A model generated the notes under the pieces. It did no database searches, had not been told where the DNA came from, and worked only from the letters and a program-made list of their open reading frames with translations. A program made the translations under genes and the position numbers. Below, piece by piece: positions 9,715 through 19,898 of a stretch of 57,506 bases of DNA (within the stretch, counting starts at the first letter, position 1; each line of letters begins with the position of its first letter). The stretch comes from Cecembia lonarensis LW9 (GTDB lineage Bacteria; Bacteroidota; Bacteroidia; Cytophagales; Cyclobacteriaceae), in the NCBI RefSeq assembly GCF_000298295.1, contig NZ_AMGM01000023.1, positions 1-57,506 on the forward strand. Reading direction: 5' to 3'.

Positions 9715-10463
9715 TATCTGATGAAATTATAGTCGTAGAAAGATTTGATGTTGGGGTCAGTGGCATTTTCAAATACCTCCTCGAAGGACCCCACAGCTTT
9801 AAACTGTCCCTCAACCAATACGGCCATTCTGTCCCCTGTATCTTTAGCACAGGTAAGGTCATGGGTAATTACAATAGAAGATGTTTTATACTCTTCCCTC
9901 ACCTGATTGATCAGGTTATTGATATCTATACAGGTAATGGGATCCAAACCTGCCGTTGGTTCATCATAAAACATGATCTCGGGATTAAGGATTAAAGTCC
10001 TTGCCACCCCAATCCTCTTTTTCTGCCCCCCTGACAATTCCGAGGGCATCTGGTTGATGGTATTTGGCAGTCCTACCGAATCCAGCAACCGCTCAATTTT
10101 AAAATCGATTTCTTTTCTGGTAAGGTTTTTAACATTTCTGGTCAAAGGGAACTCCATGTTTTCCTTAACCGTCATACTATCGTATAGGGCCGAAGCCTGA
10201 AAAGCAAACCCAATTCTAAGACGGAGTTTATTCAGTGCTTTTAAACTCAGCCTGGAAATATCCTGACCCAAAATATTGATATCGCCACTATCTTGTTTGA
10301 GCAACTGTACCAAAATTTTAATCAAGACCGACTTACCACTGCCTGACTTTCCCAAAACGACCAGGTTTTCACCTTTAAATAGGTCCAGATCTACTCCCCG
10401 AAGCACATGATTGTCTCCGAAAGATTTGTAAAGTCCTCTTATTTCGATTACCGGCTCTTTCAT
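9714..10463 (-). CDS. mlaF: MlaF-type ABC transporter ATP-binding protein
   Basis: ATPase of the Mla-type lipid transporter. ABC motifs are clear: Walker A GKSGSGKS, Q-loop GFAFQAS, signature LSGGQKKR, Walker B IMFYDEP and switch His in VITHD. I place the start at ATG 10463 (MKEPVIEIRGLYKSFG) because it gives the standard ABC N-terminus and lies one base beyond the mlaE stop (TGATATG). A longer frame to 10514 would overlap mlaE by about 50 bases without adding domain sequence. With mlaE and mlaD it forms a three-gene operon. Confidence 0.93.
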   Translation of the reverse strand: MKEPVIEIRGLYKSFGDNHVLRGVDLDLFKGENLVVLGKSGSGKSVLIKILVQLLKQDSGDINILGQDISRLSLKALNKLRLRIGFAFQASALYDSMTVKENMEFPLTRNVKNLTRKEIDFKIERLLDSVGLPNTINQMPSELSGGQKKRIGVARTLILNPEIMFYDEPTAGLDPITCIDINNLINQVREEYKTSSIVITHDLTCAKDTGDRMAVLVEGQFKAVGSFEEVFENATDPNIKSFYDYNFIR

Positions 10464-10464
10464 A

Positions 10465-11250
10465 TCAGGAATATCGGATTGCATTAACGATCTGAAGTGC
10501 CAAGAGTTCCTCAATAAATATCAGAAACATGGACATGACCACTGCTGAATTGGCTGCCTTTCCCACGCCCTCTGTCCCTTTCGTCGAATTATAGCCCTTA
10601 TAGCAACCTACGATTCCTATGGTAAAGCCAAAAACAAGTGATTTAATCACCGAAGAAAACACATCTAAAAAAGAAATGGCTTCAAATACCTGTACAAAAA
10701 AGGTTGATAAACTCACCAATTCATTTTGGTTGACATTTATAAAGGCCCCCATCAATGCTACGAAATCTGTATACATGACCAAAACCGGTATCATTAAGGT
10801 AGTGGCCAAAGTTCTTGTTACTACCAAATACTTAAAGGGATTGATTGCCGATACCTCCATCGCATCAATCTGCTCGGTCACTTTCATGGACCCAATTTCA
10901 GCACCAATGCTCGACCCTACTTTTCCTGATGCAATCAATGCAGTTACCAAGGGACCAAGGGCCCTTACTATTGCGATAGAAATCAGTGCAGGTAACCAAG
11001 ATGTGGCCCCAAACTCGGCCAGAGAGGGCCGGGACTGATTGGTAAAAACAATACCAATGATAAAACCCGTTAAGGAAATCAAGGGCAAAGACCTGTATCC
11101 TATTTCATAACACTGCCTAAGTACTTCTTTGAATTCATAGGGCGGAAACCAAACTTCCTGAAAAAAACGTTTGACAAATGCAAAGGCATCTGCAAGTCCC
11201 CTGAAAAAATCATCAATTTTATTACTGATTATAGGTCGGTTATCTTCCAT
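10465..11250 (-). CDS. mlaE: MlaE-type ABC transporter permease
   Basis: Inner-membrane permease of the Mla-type lipid transporter and first gene of the operon. The 261-aa protein carries an amphipathic N-terminal region and about five hydrophobic segments. The MlaE family signature is visible: IVRALGPLVTALIASGKVGSSIGAEIGSMKVTEQIDAMEVSAINP near residues 105-150, with the conserved EQIDA. The direction of lipid transport cannot be told from sequence. A receiver gene starts upstream on the same strand with a 55-bp gap, which could make it part of the transcript. Confidence 0.93.
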   Translation of the reverse strand: MEDNRPIISNKIDDFFRGLADAFAFVKRFFQEVWFPPYEFKEVLRQCYEIGYRSLPLISLTGFIIGIVFTNQSRPSLAEFGATSWLPALISIAIVRALGPLVTALIASGKVGSSIGAEIGSMKVTEQIDAMEVSAINPFKYLVVTRTLATTLMIPVLVMYTDFVALMGAFINVNQNELVSLSTFFVQVFEAISFLDVFSSVIKSLVFGFTIGIVGCYKGYNSTKGTEGVGKAANSAVVMSMFLIFIEELLALQIVNAIRYS

Positions 11251-11305
11251 ATTGTTTAAAACTCTCCAAGCTATTGAAACGCTAAATTAGGCAAAAGAAT
11301 TGAGC

Positions 11306-11680
11306 TTAAGGAAGAACTCCCAAAATCTCGGCCATAATTTCGTTTTTTAAAGGCTTTATTAAAAAACCTGAGACCATGGAATAATTCATGCTCAATTCAA
11401 TATCCGAAGGATCCATAGAAGATGTCAACATTTTTACCTCAATGGTTTTACCCCGTTTTTGAAGCAGGTCTAAGAAATCCCAGCCTGACATCTCGGGCAT
11501 GTTAACATCCAAAATCAAAAGATCAGCATCATTGCCTTCCATCCATTCCAAAGCATTGAAAGGGTTCTCAAAGAAGAAAAGCTCAATTTCGGGCTTCAAC
11601 CTTTGTAAATTTTTACGGTTGATCATGTGCTGAATCGTGTCGTCGTCGACAAAAATAATACGGTTGATAATTTTGCTCAT
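11306..11680 (-). CDS. Stand-alone response-regulator receiver
   Basis: A 124-aa single receiver domain. Conserved sites are D12-D14 in FVDDD, phosphoacceptor D58 in LILDVNMPEMSGWDF, T86 in MLTSS and K109 in IKPL. No output domain is present. It is a paralogue of the receiver at 1592-2002. It lies just upstream of mlaE on the same strand, so co-expression with lipid transport is possible, but a functional link is only inferred from position. Partner kinase unknown. Confidence 0.9.
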   Translation of the reverse strand: MSKIINRIIFVDDDTIQHMINRKNLQRLKPEIELFFFENPFNALEWMEGNDADLLILDVNMPEMSGWDFLDLLQKRGKTIEVKMLTSSMDPSDIELSMNYSMVSGFLIKPLKNEIMAEILGVLP

Positions 11681-12160
11681 CGGCCTAATTGCATGTCGTT
11701 AATCCAAATGAATTTTAATATCCTGCTCTCTTGCATACAGCTAAAAACTATTGAGCAAAGAAATAAATAGCTAACATCACAAATATAAAAACATATTGGT
11801 AGTCAGTGCATATTATTTTAAGTTATTTAAGGTTTAGGGCTGTCTAATCTTTTTAGTCGGGCAAAATTTAGCTCACCCTAAAGTAGATATAAGTAGCTGT
11901 AATTCTGAAAAGTAAACCGATTTTTCAAAAATAGACTTTAGCATGGAATAGCCAATTCACTGCCCTGACATTAAATATAAATTCTTTAAAAACAAAGAAA
12001 TGTTTGAATCGATTTTTATCCTTCAATTACTTGACAGTCTCTGAAATCTTTTTGTTATTCTTGCCAAGGAATAAGTCCCATGCCCCACCCTTGTAAAAAT
12101 AAATGAGGGACCATATCTGAGAATTATTTAGATTGGCATGTTGAAATTGCCTGAATAAAA
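11681..12160. other. 480-bp intergenic region between divergent genes
   Basis: This region separates the minus-strand receiver from the plus-strand DUF389 gene and so must carry at least two promoters. It is AT-rich. I see no ORF with coding character, no strong hairpin with a T-run and no tRNA. A stretch near 11834 (AGGGCTGTCTAATC) loosely resembles an IS end but has no partner. Confidence 0.5.
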
Positions 12161-13537
12161 ATGACGCCAAACGAAAAAACGATCAGTCTCCGCAACAGGA
12201 TCATGCAGCTCCTTCTTTTTTTCAAAGATCGATTTGACCTGCATGAAGGAAAAGAAGACGAGCTGGAGACCATTGACTACATAAGAAAAAATGTAGAGTT
12301 TAGAGGGGCCAACCTTTGGATATTGATATTTGCGATTTTTGTGGCTTCTGTAGGACTTAACGTCAATTCCACTGCTGTTATCATTGGAGCCATGTTAATT
12401 TCGCCGCTGATGGGTCCTATCATGGGTATTGGTTTGGCTGCCGGCATCAATGATTTTGAGCTGCTCAAAAAATCAATGAAGAACCTGGGTATAGCAGTTA
12501 TCATTTCAATACTAACGAGTACCATCTATTTTTCTTTTACGCCTCTTGATGATGCCCAATCAGAACTCCTTGCGCGTACAGAACCTACCATTTGGGATGT
12601 GCTCATTGCCTTGTTTGGAGGATTAGCTGGAATTGTAGCAGGATCCAGAAAAGAAAAAAGTAATGCCATCCCCGGTGTGGCCATTGCCACTGCTTTGATG
12701 CCTCCTTTGTGCACGGCCGGTTACGGCTTAGCCACAGCCAACCTTTACTACTTCTTTGGTGCCTTCTATCTCTTTTTCATCAACTCGGTTTTTATCAGTT
12801 TATCCACATATCTTATTGTACGTTTTATGAAATTCCCTAAAAAGGAATTCTTAGACCCTAAGCGGGAAAAAACAGTAAAAACATACATCACCATTTTTAC
12901 TATACTGACCATTGTTCCGAGTGTTTACTTAGCTTATAACATAGTTAAAAGAACCATCTGGGAAAAAACTGCCACACAGTTTCTTACTACCCAGATGGAA
13001 TTCCCAAGAACACAGGTGATTTCCTCATCCCTCTCCTATGATCCGGACAGTGCCAGAATTGAAGTCACACTGATAGGCGAAAGGATAAGTGACGAAGAAA
13101 TTGAAATTCTATCCAGGAAATTGGGAGGCTTTAACCTTCGCAATACCTACCTGCAGGTTAAGCAAAGCGGAGATAGAGGTACAGATCTCAATGTCCTAAG
13201 ATCTGATATTTTAAAAGACCTTTATGAAAGAAATGAACTGCTCATCCAGGATAAGGATCAAAAAATTGCTTTACTGGAAAGGGAGCTGGCAGAATACGCC
13301 CAAACCAGCAACCAGGTATTGGATATTGCCAGAGAAGCCAAAATCAACCATCCAAGCTTACAGAACTTTTCGATGAACAGAGCTGTCATGGCTGACCTTC
13401 AAAAAGACAAACAGGACACACTGCTTATTGCCTATGCCAAATTCAGGGCCAGACCTAACAGGCAAGAACAGCAGCGTTTTCAACAATGGCTAAAGTTGAG
13501 AACAAAAGCAGATTCAGTTGCATTGATATTGGAATAA
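12161..13537 (+). CDS. DUF389 (TIGR00341-like) membrane protein
   Basis: A 458-aa integral membrane protein. The N-terminal 40 residues are soluble. The DUF389 core spans about residues 48-270, with the family motifs GLNVNSTAVIIGAMLISPLMGPIMG, GLAGIVAGSRKEKSNAIPGVAIATALMPPLCTAGYGLA and further helices up to IPSVYLAYN. A soluble C-terminal region follows, including a coiled-coil stretch (about 345-390, IQDKDQKIALLERELAEY). The family's role is unknown. The start ATG is clear. An intrinsic terminator overlaps the stop codon. Confidence 0.88.
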   Translation: MTPNEKTISLRNRIMQLLLFFKDRFDLHEGKEDELETIDYIRKNVEFRGANLWILIFAIFVASVGLNVNSTAVIIGAMLISPLMGPIMGIGLAAGINDFELLKKSMKNLGIAVIISILTSTIYFSFTPLDDAQSELLARTEPTIWDVLIALFGGLAGIVAGSRKEKSNAIPGVAIATALMPPLCTAGYGLATANLYYFFGAFYLFFINSVFISLSTYLIVRFMKFPKKEFLDPKREKTVKTYITIFTILTIVPSVYLAYNIVKRTIWEKTATQFLTTQMEFPRTQVISSSLSYDPDSARIEVTLIGERISDEEIEILSRKLGGFNLRNTYLQVKQSGDRGTDLNVLRSDILKDLYERNELLIQDKDQKIALLERELAEYAQTSNQVLDIAREAKINHPSLQNFSMNRAVMADLQKDKQDTLLIAYAKFRARPNRQEQQRFQQWLKLRTKADSVALILE

Positions 13538-13573
13538 AAAAATCCGGCTGAAAATATCGAGCCGGATTTTTTT
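13536..13573. terminator. Bidirectional intrinsic terminator
   Basis: A7-TCCGGCT, a 10-base loop, then AGCCGGA-T7. The stem is perfect over 14 bp including the A/T pairs. It lies between the convergent DUF389 and floA genes and can serve both strands. The DUF389 stop codon TAA overlaps its left edge. Confidence 0.9.
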
Positions 13574-13625
13574 ACTTGCAGAAACTCAACTTTCCACTTC
13601 CGAAATCAAGTTTCCGAAATTATCA

Positions 13626-14645
13626 TTACTTCTTATCTCCTCCACCTTTGGACTTGCTTGCGTCAGTAGAGGAACTGCTTTCTCCACCTGCAATAGAAGA
13701 CCTCATGTCTGTATCAGATTTGATGTTTTCCATACGGTAATAATCCATCACCCCCAGCTTACCGGTCCTGAAAGCTTCAGATATCGCTTTTGGAACTTCT
13801 GCTTCTGCCTGTATTACTTTAGCCCTCATCTCTACCGTTTTGGCTTTCATTTCCTGCTCCAAAGCTACAGCCATGGCCCTTCGCTCCTCCGCTTTTGCTT
13901 CTGCCACCTTCAAATCAGCAGATGCCTGGTCAATCTGTAATTTAGCACCGATATTAGTTCCTACGTCTATATCAGCTATATCAATAGACAGGATTTCAAA
14001 GGCTGTTCCAGCATCCAAACCACGCTCTAATACCAGCTTGGATATTTTATCAGGGTTTTCGAGTACACTCTTGTGGTTATTGGCAGAACCAATTGACGTA
14101 ACGATACCCTCACCTACCCTTGCCAAAATGGTATCTTCGCCGGCACCACCTACCAATTGGGCAATATTGGCCCTTACGGTTACCCTGGCTTTGGCAATCA
14201 GCTGAATACCATCTGCAGCTACTGCCGCCACATTAGGGGTATTGATCACTTTTGGGTTTACCGAGATCTGCACCGCTTCAAATACATCCCGTCCCGCCAG
14301 GTCGATGGCTGTGGCCTGTTTGAAACTCAGGTTGATATTGGCTTTATCTGCTGAAATGAGTGCCCTGATTACATTTGGCACATTCCCACCTGCAAGGTAA
14401 TGGGTTTCCAGCTCGTTGGTGGTCAGGTCAAGCCCTGCTTTGGTAGCCGTGATCAGGGAATTGACAATGACACTTGGCGGTACTTTTCGGATCCGCATCC
14501 CAATAAGCTCCCCTATGCTTACACGTACATTGGCAAAAATGGCCGTGATCCATAAGTTGATAGGAACAAAATACAGAAAGATAAATAAGAGAATGACCGC
14601 AGCAAATGCGGCAAATAGAATAAACGCTGAATCTGTAATTTCCAT
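13626..14645 (-). CDS. floA: Flotillin-like protein FloA
   Basis: Bacterial flotillin of the FloA (YqfA/UPF0365) type, a membrane scaffold linked to functional membrane microdomains. An N-terminal hydrophobic hairpin (residues 8-40) anchors it. A PHB-like region contains the family motif [27 protein letters not shown] near 49-77. An Ala/Glu-rich coiled coil follows at about 235-285 ([40 protein letters not shown]). The last 25 residues are Ser/Gly/Lys-rich. Only 3 bases separate it from the upstream nfeD gene, the classic floA-nfeD pairing. Confidence 0.95.
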   Translation of the reverse strand: MEITDSAFILFAAFAAVILLFIFLYFVPINLWITAIFANVRVSIGELIGMRIRKVPPSVIVNSLITATKAGLDLTTNELETHYLAGGNVPNVIRALISADKANINLSFKQATAIDLAGRDVFEAVQISVNPKVINTPNVAAVAADGIQLIAKARVTVRANIAQLVGGAGEDTILARVGEGIVTSIGSANNHKSVLENPDKISKLVLERGLDAGTAFEILSIDIADIDVGTNIGAKLQIDQASADLKVAEAKAEERRAMAVALEQEMKAKTVEMRAKVIQAEAEVPKAISEAFRTGKLGVMDYYRMENIKSDTDMRSSIAGGESSSSTDASKSKGGGDKK

Positions 14646-14648
14646 AAT

Positions 14649-15110
14649 TTAGGTTTTTATGATAATCTTATTGTTTTCCAATTTGTGTATATAAATTTTT
14701 GTTCCGGCCCTCACGAGACCCGCATCTGATTTCACCTCATAAATGCGTTCCCCAAACTCAGCTTTGCCAATGGGTTTAATATCTGATAGTGCCTTACCAT
14801 CCATACCCACTTCCAATCCAGCCAAGCGATCATCAAAAGACCTACTGGTGATGGCTTCTTTGAGTGCAAATTTATTCCACACGCCGGATTTGAAGCCATA
14901 TACCAAAGCGCTGAAGTTTAAAACTAAAGTCACCACCACGACTAACCATGCATCACCAGGTTCAAATTTCAGAAAGGCATAATAAATCCCTCCGGCCGTA
15001 AAAACCAGCCCAACAATTCCTACCAGGGTTGTCCCGGGAACAAAAAGGATTTCAGTGGCTACCAATATCAGCCCTATCAATAACAATGAAATCAATACAA
15101 ACCAGGTCAT
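14649..15110 (-). CDS. NfeD-like membrane protein
   Basis: A 153-aa NfeD-like protein. Three to four hydrophobic segments lie in the first 75 residues (LISLLLIGLILVATEILFVPGTTLVGIVGLVF...). A C-terminal OB-fold domain follows, recognisable from GMDGKALSDIKPIGKAEFGERIYEVKSDAGLVRAGTKIYI. This is the short form lacking the N-terminal ClpP-like protease. It is co-transcribed with floA, and the family is thought to work with the flotillin in membrane organisation. Confidence 0.92.
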   Translation of the reverse strand: MTWFVLISLLLIGLILVATEILFVPGTTLVGIVGLVFTAGGIYYAFLKFEPGDAWLVVVVTLVLNFSALVYGFKSGVWNKFALKEAITSRSFDDRLAGLEVGMDGKALSDIKPIGKAEFGERIYEVKSDAGLVRAGTKIYIHKLENNKIIIKT

Positions 15111-15200
15111 GGTATTTTTTTTCTGAAAATACTGCTTTTTAGTCTATCTAAAAACTCAATACAGATAAATCTTAAAACGTTGTTTGAAAACCAAGGTTTA

Positions 15201-15232
15201 TAAAAAATACAGGCCATCCATAGGACGGCCTG
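15201..15232 (-). terminator. Intrinsic terminator of proS
   Basis: On the minus strand, CAGGCCGTCC, loop TAT, then GGATGGCCTG form a 10-bp stem with one G·T pair, followed by TATTTTTTAT. It is about 30 bases after the proS stop. Confidence 0.85.
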
Positions 15233-15262
15233 CGCTAACATTTTCATCTCTTGTAAATCAGA

Positions 15263-16744
15263 TCAATAAGCCCTGGCAAAAAGCACCCTGCCATTGGAGG
15301 GATTACCTGAAAGGATGCATTTTCCATCTTCAGCCTTTTGGTCAATCGGAATACAACGAATGGTCGCTTTGCTGAGCTCTTTGATTTTCTCCTCTGTTTC
15401 GGAAGTACCATCCCAGTGCGCAGAAATAAATCCGCCCTTAGTTTCCAACAATTCCTGAAATTCTTCCCAAGTATTGGCCTCTGTGGTCATCTCCTCTCTG
15501 AAATTCAAAGCTTTATTATAAATAGAGGTTTGTATTTCGTCCAATAGGTCCGCTATGTAAGTTGCTATATCCACCTCGCCAAGGGCCACGGATTCTTTGG
15601 TCAGGGTATCCCTTCTTGCCAATTCTACCGTGTTATTTTCCAGGTCTCTTGGACCCATGGCAATACGCAAAGGAACGCCTTTCAATTCATACTCGGCAAA
15701 TTTCCACCCAGGCTTATGGGTATCCCTGTGATCAAAATGCACAGAAATACCTTTCTCCCTGAGTTTACCCATTATTTCATGGGCCTTCTCCGATATCCTG
15801 TCCAATTCTACATCCCCTTTATGAATGGGGATGATCACCACCTGAATCGGGGCCAATTTTGGAGGCAATACCAAACCGTTATCATCCGAGTGGGCCATGA
15901 TCAAAGCTCCCATCAGTCGGGTACTTACCCCCCAAGAAGTCCCCCAAACGTATTCGAGACCACCTTCCTTTGTTGCAAATTTAACATCAAAAGCCTTTGC
16001 AAAATTTTGGCCCAAAAAATGAGATGTTCCTGCTTGAAGCGCTTTCCCATCCTGCATCATAGCCTCTATGCAATAAGTATCTTCAGCACCGGCAAAGCGC
16101 TCATTTTCACTTTTAACCCCTCTGACAACCGGAAGAGCCATATATTTTTCAGCAAATTCAGCGTAGACCTGCATCATTTTGACTGTTTCTTCCATCGCTT
16201 CTGCTTTGGTAGCATGTGCAGTATGCCCTTCCTGCCAAAGGAATTCCGCTGTTCTCAGAAACAATCGGGTACGCATTTCCCATCTGACCACATTGGCCCA
16301 TTGGTTGACCAAAAGGGGCAGGTCTCTATAAGACTGAATCCAGTTTTTGTATGTACTCCAAATAACTGTCTCCGATGTAGGTCTGACAATAAGTTCTTCC
16401 TCAAGCTTAGCCTCTGGATCCACCACCACGGATTTGCCATCCTCTGAATTCTTCAGCCTGTAATGGGTGACAACGGCACATTCTTTGGCAAAACCCTCTA
16501 CGTGACTGGCTTCTTTAGAGAGGTAAGATTTTGGAATAAACAGGGGGAAATAGGCATTGGAATGTCCCGTTTCTTTGAACATTTTATCCAACTGGGCCTG
16601 CATTTTTTCCCAAATGGAATATCCATAGGGCTTGATGACCATACAACCCCTGACCGGGGAGTTTTCGGCCAAATCAGCCCGTTTAACTAATTCATTGTAC
16701 CACAAAGAGTAGTCTTCACTTCTTTTTGGCAATCCTTTGCTCAT
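15263..16744 (-). CDS. proS: Prolyl-tRNA synthetase (short, archaeal/eukaryotic-like form)
   Basis: Charges tRNA-Pro in the cytosol. The 493-aa length and sequence ([25 protein letters not shown] at the N-terminus, no editing insertion between motifs 2 and 3) fit the ProS type 3 form used by Bacteroidota. Class II motifs are visible: motif 2 [25 protein letters not shown] and motif 3-like [28 protein letters not shown]. The anticodon-binding domain follows (IQVVIIPIH..., FHFDHRD), and the C-terminus ends in ARAY. Single gene with its own terminator. Confidence 0.96.
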   Translation of the reverse strand: MSKGLPKRSEDYSLWYNELVKRADLAENSPVRGCMVIKPYGYSIWEKMQAQLDKMFKETGHSNAYFPLFIPKSYLSKEASHVEGFAKECAVVTHYRLKNSEDGKSVVVDPEAKLEEELIVRPTSETVIWSTYKNWIQSYRDLPLLVNQWANVVRWEMRTRLFLRTAEFLWQEGHTAHATKAEAMEETVKMMQVYAEFAEKYMALPVVRGVKSENERFAGAEDTYCIEAMMQDGKALQAGTSHFLGQNFAKAFDVKFATKEGGLEYVWGTSWGVSTRLMGALIMAHSDDNGLVLPPKLAPIQVVIIPIHKGDVELDRISEKAHEIMGKLREKGISVHFDHRDTHKPGWKFAEYELKGVPLRIAMGPRDLENNTVELARRDTLTKESVALGEVDIATYIADLLDEIQTSIYNKALNFREEMTTEANTWEEFQELLETKGGFISAHWDGTSETEEKIKELSKATIRCIPIDQKAEDGKCILSGNPSNGRVLFARAY

Positions 16745-16873
16745 ATTGTTTTTGTTGATTTCAAAAATCTATTTATCTTCGCTCAATACTGTGGGGGGCA
16801 AATATAAATTAAAAATTAATAACCCTAAGGCTATCCCCGCGTATAATATGAGTAATAAGAATAACCAAACAAC

Positions 16874-18295
16874 ATGATGAACCTCAACAAAATATTGACC
16901 ATTGGCGCCGGAGCAGTATTAATGCTGTCTTCCTGTAGCTCCAGCTACAATGCAATGAGAGGCGGTGAAACTGACGATTTGTATTTCATGGCCTCTGACG
17001 CAAGAGTGGCTACTGAATTTGCAGTCAACAACAACAATCCGCAAAATTTCCAGGCCTTAGGAAATACAGATGCTACCTTTGATCAGGAAAATTTTTCTGC
17101 CAGAAATGTAAACCCAGAGTATTTAGCAAGATATCAGTCTCAAACACAAACTGAAGACAGTGGTTCGGTATATTTCGATGACAACGATGTACAAGAAGCT
17201 GCTCCTAATGTAAACGTGTACAACAACTTTTATGGCTCTGGATTCAACGGCGCCGGATTTGGACAAAGCAGATTCAACCTTAACCTTGGCTTTGGAATGG
17301 GCTTCGGAATGCCTATGATGGGCATGGGTTGGGGTATGCCAATGATGGGTTGGGGAATGCCTATGATGGGTTGGGGTATGCCAATGTGGGATCCTTTCTG
17401 GGGTCCTAACATGATGGGCATGGGCTTTGGCTCTCCTTGGGGCTGGGGCATGAGACCTGGATGGGGTCTGGGCTGGAACTCCATGTGGGGTTGGAACGCA
17501 GGCTTCGGCATGGGCTTTGGTAACCCTTGGATGATGGGCGGCATGTGGGGCATGAACCCTTGGATGGGTGGCATGTGGGGCATGGGTCCAGGATGGGGCT
17601 GGGGCGGTCCGATCTTTGTTACACCAGGTGAGCCCGGGAGACAAATTGTAAGAGGTTCACGATATGGAAGAGGTGCAGGTACTGCAGTAACTGGTGGCAG
17701 AGGAACTGGTTCATCTTATCAACCAGCTACAACAAGAGCAGCTAGAAGAGACGCTGCCACTGGTTCAAGAGCTATTTCTTCAGGCGAAAGAGCTGCAAGC
17801 AGGGATTTTGGTAGATCTCAAAATGATTATATATCTGGGAGAAGCAGAGTAGCAAATACCAATGCTTCAGCCAGACCTAGTGTAAGAAATACAGGCTCAG
17901 CAGCAGCTACACGCCCGAGCTCTAGGACTGGAATTGCCAACACCAGGCCTTCTTACAATACCAATACAATGAATAGGGCCAATACCAGATCAAATCTTGG
18001 TACACCATCCTATAATAGAGGAAGCAGTGGAGCAACAATGAATAGAGGTGGCTTAAGAAGTAACAGTCCTTCTTACAACAGAGGAGGCACATTCAACAAT
18101 TCAAGAACTGCTCCATCAAGAAATACAATGACACCGTCCAGAAGCGGGATGTCTTCACCTAGCAGAGGAGGTAGCGGGTTCAGTGCGCCGAGCAGAAGTT
18201 CGGGCGGAGGATTTAGCTCAGGAGGCATGAGTGGTGGAAGCCGTGGTGGAGGCGGCATGAGCTCTGGAGGTTCAAGAGGCGGAAGGGGGAATTAA
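16874..18295 (+). CDS. Met/Gly/Trp-rich lipoprotein with Arg/Ser-rich disordered tail
   Basis: A 473-aa low-complexity lipoprotein of unknown function. The signal peptide ends in lipobox LSSC with the lipidated Cys at residue 21. Residues 22-120 are polar and Asn-rich. Residues about 135-255 consist almost entirely of Gly, Met, Trp, Pro and Phe in GMGWGMPMM-like repeats; three 21-bp DNA units encode part of this at 17327-17389. From about 265 to the end the sequence is rich in Arg, Ser, Gly, Thr and Asn, likely disordered. The Met-rich block could bind soft metals such as Cu(I) or act as a structural glue; neither is shown. It is followed 82 bases later by a FadL-like barrel gene on the same strand. 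Confidence 0.8.
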   Translation: MMNLNKILTIGAGAVLMLSSCSSSYNAMRGGETDDLYFMASDARVATEFAVNNNNPQNFQALGNTDATFDQENFSARNVNPEYLARYQSQTQTEDSGSVYFDDNDVQEAAPNVNVYNNFYGSGFNGAGFGQSRFNLNLGFGMGFGMPMMGMGWGMPMMGWGMPMMGWGMPMWDPFWGPNMMGMGFGSPWGWGMRPGWGLGWNSMWGWNAGFGMGFGNPWMMGGMWGMNPWMGGMWGMGPGWGWGGPIFVTPGEPGRQIVRGSRYGRGAGTAVTGGRGTGSSYQPATTRAARRDAATGSRAISSGERAASRDFGRSQNDYISGRSRVANTNASARPSVRNTGSAAATRPSSRTGIANTRPSYNTNTMNRANTRSNLGTPSYNRGSSGATMNRGGLRSNSPSYNRGGTFNNSRTAPSRNTMTPSRSGMSSPSRGGSGFSAPSRSSGGGFSSGGMSGGSRGGGGMSSGGSRGGRGN

Positions 18296-18377
18296 TTCCC
18301 TCTTTTTTTTGCCCTAATCAAAACAAAAGGCATATTATTTGTTTGGTTAACATAGGTATATCAGCTTAGTTTTAAAT

Positions 18378-19898
18378 ATGATTTCGACAAAAAAAATTTT
18401 ATTGTCATTGCTGTTTTGTCTTTCCTTCTTTGGTTTAGCGGAAGCACAAATCGGATACTTTGAAGATGCATTGAGGTTCAGTCAGTTTAGAGCTACAGGT
18501 TCTGCAAGGATTATGGGGCTGGGAGGCGCTCAGATGTCTTTAGGTGGCGATGTATCCAATATACATGGTAACCCTGCCGGACTTGGATTTTTCAGAAGAT
18601 CCGAGGTCAGTTTCAGCCCATCCTTTACCACTTGGAATACAGAGTCTAACTTCCTGGGACAAATACAAAATGACCGTACGGGAAATTTTGCCGTCCCTAA
18701 CCTGAGTTTGGTCATCAGCCGTCCCAGAGGGCCTTTATCCCGAGGTGCTTTTAGAGGTGGTTCTTTTGGATTCAGTTTCAACCGGATGAATTTGTTCAAT
18801 ACGCAATTTGGCTATTTTTCAGACATACAGGGAGAGACTTCCATTATAGACCATTTCATTCAGAGAGCAAATGGGATACCTGAAAATCAAATAGAAAATT
18901 TTGGATTGACTGGCTTAGCCTATCAGACTTTCCTGATCAATCCGATCACAGAAGACCAAAATGGCAATCCGATCATCAATCCAACACAATACGATTCCTT
19001 TGTCCTAGGCTTCCCTTTTCAGGATGAAACCGTTACCACAGACGGAAGAATCAGTCAGACAAGTTTTTCCTATGGGGCTAACTTTATGAATAAACTCTTT
19101 GTAGGCGCTAGTTTGGGTCTGACTTCCTTGGTATACAACTCATCAAAAGACTATGGGGAAGAATTCTTCGATGAACCTCTATTAACCACTACCATTATCG
19201 AAAACTTAAGTCAGGATGGTTTTGGTGCCAACATCAACCTTGGTGTGATTTATAAACCCATAGAACAAATTAACCTGGGCTTCAATTTTCAATCACCTAC
19301 CTGGTATAGAATTAATGAGCAATATGAAGCAAGGATGATCAATTTCTTTGATAACTTTTTCTTTGAACCTGAGAACATCACTCTGGGCAGAGAAGAGGCA
19401 TCCACACCGATTATCATCGGCACTTACAACCTTAATACACCGATGAGGTTGAGTGGTGGTATGACTTACTTCTTTGGGAAGAACGGTTTTATCACAGCTG
19501 ACATTGATTACCTGGATTTCAGCCAAAGCCGCATCAATTCCAGGGATTTCAATCCTTCGGACGACAATCTTGAAATCAGAAGGTTATATGGGCAGACATT
19601 TAACTATCGCTTAGGCGGAGAGTACCGCATTGACATTTGGAGAATCAGAGGCGGTTATGGATTATATGGTGATCCCTTCAGAAACCCCGATGGATTTGAA
19701 AGGTCCATGCAACAATTCTCAGGAGGTGTGGGTGTTCGCCTTCAAAAAGTGTACATAGATTTTGCCTTCATTGGTTCTCAGTTCCGACAACTATACAGCT
19801 CTTATGATTTTATCGAGAATGGTGTCAACATTGGGCCGGTAACAGAAATCAGGAACACCCTATCTACCGGCATGTTGACCGTTGGCTTCAACTTTTAA
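18378..19898 (+). CDS. OmpP1/FadL-family outer membrane barrel
   Basis: A 506-aa outer-membrane protein with a signal peptide (residues 1-23, ...FFGLAEAQ). The N-terminal region fits FadL/TodX-type barrels (GSARIMGLGGAQMSLGGDVSNIHGNPAGLGFF near residues 40-70). Many alternating β-strands follow, ending in a barrel-like C-terminus (TVGFNF, terminal Phe). Family members transport hydrophobic molecules across the outer membrane; Bacteroidota members are often annotated generically. Its last 11 bases overlap the convergent aroK, and its likely terminator lies inside aroK. Confidence 0.85.
   Translation: MISTKKILLSLLFCLSFFGLAEAQIGYFEDALRFSQFRATGSARIMGLGGAQMSLGGDVSNIHGNPAGLGFFRRSEVSFSPSFTTWNTESNFLGQIQNDRTGNFAVPNLSLVISRPRGPLSRGAFRGGSFGFSFNRMNLFNTQFGYFSDIQGETSIIDHFIQRANGIPENQIENFGLTGLAYQTFLINPITEDQNGNPIINPTQYDSFVLGFPFQDETVTTDGRISQTSFSYGANFMNKLFVGASLGLTSLVYNSSKDYGEEFFDEPLLTTTIIENLSQDGFGANINLGVIYKPIEQINLGFNFQSPTWYRINEQYEARMINFFDNFFFEPENITLGREEASTPIIIGTYNLNTPMRLSGGMTYFFGKNGFITADIDYLDFSQSRINSRDFNPSDDNLEIRRLYGQTFNYRLGGEYRIDIWRIRGGYGLYGDPFRNPDGFERSMQQFSGGVGVRLQKVYIDFAFIGSQFRQLYSSYDFIENGVNIGPVTEIRNTLSTGMLTVGFNF

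Noticed and set aside
10464-10514. Longer start for mlaF
   Set aside because: It would overlap mlaE by 50 bases and adds residues that are not part of ABC ATPases; ATG 10463 follows the mlaE stop directly.
11834-11870. AGGGCTGTCTAATC stretch as the end of an insertion sequence
   Set aside because: No matching inverted end or transposase was found nearby, and the match is short.
17123-17644. Long minus-strand frames rich in His, Pro and Met opposite the Gly/Met/Trp-rich lipoprotein gene
   Set aside because: They mirror the repeat composition of the plus-strand gene, have no start signal or known domain and begin inside its coding region.
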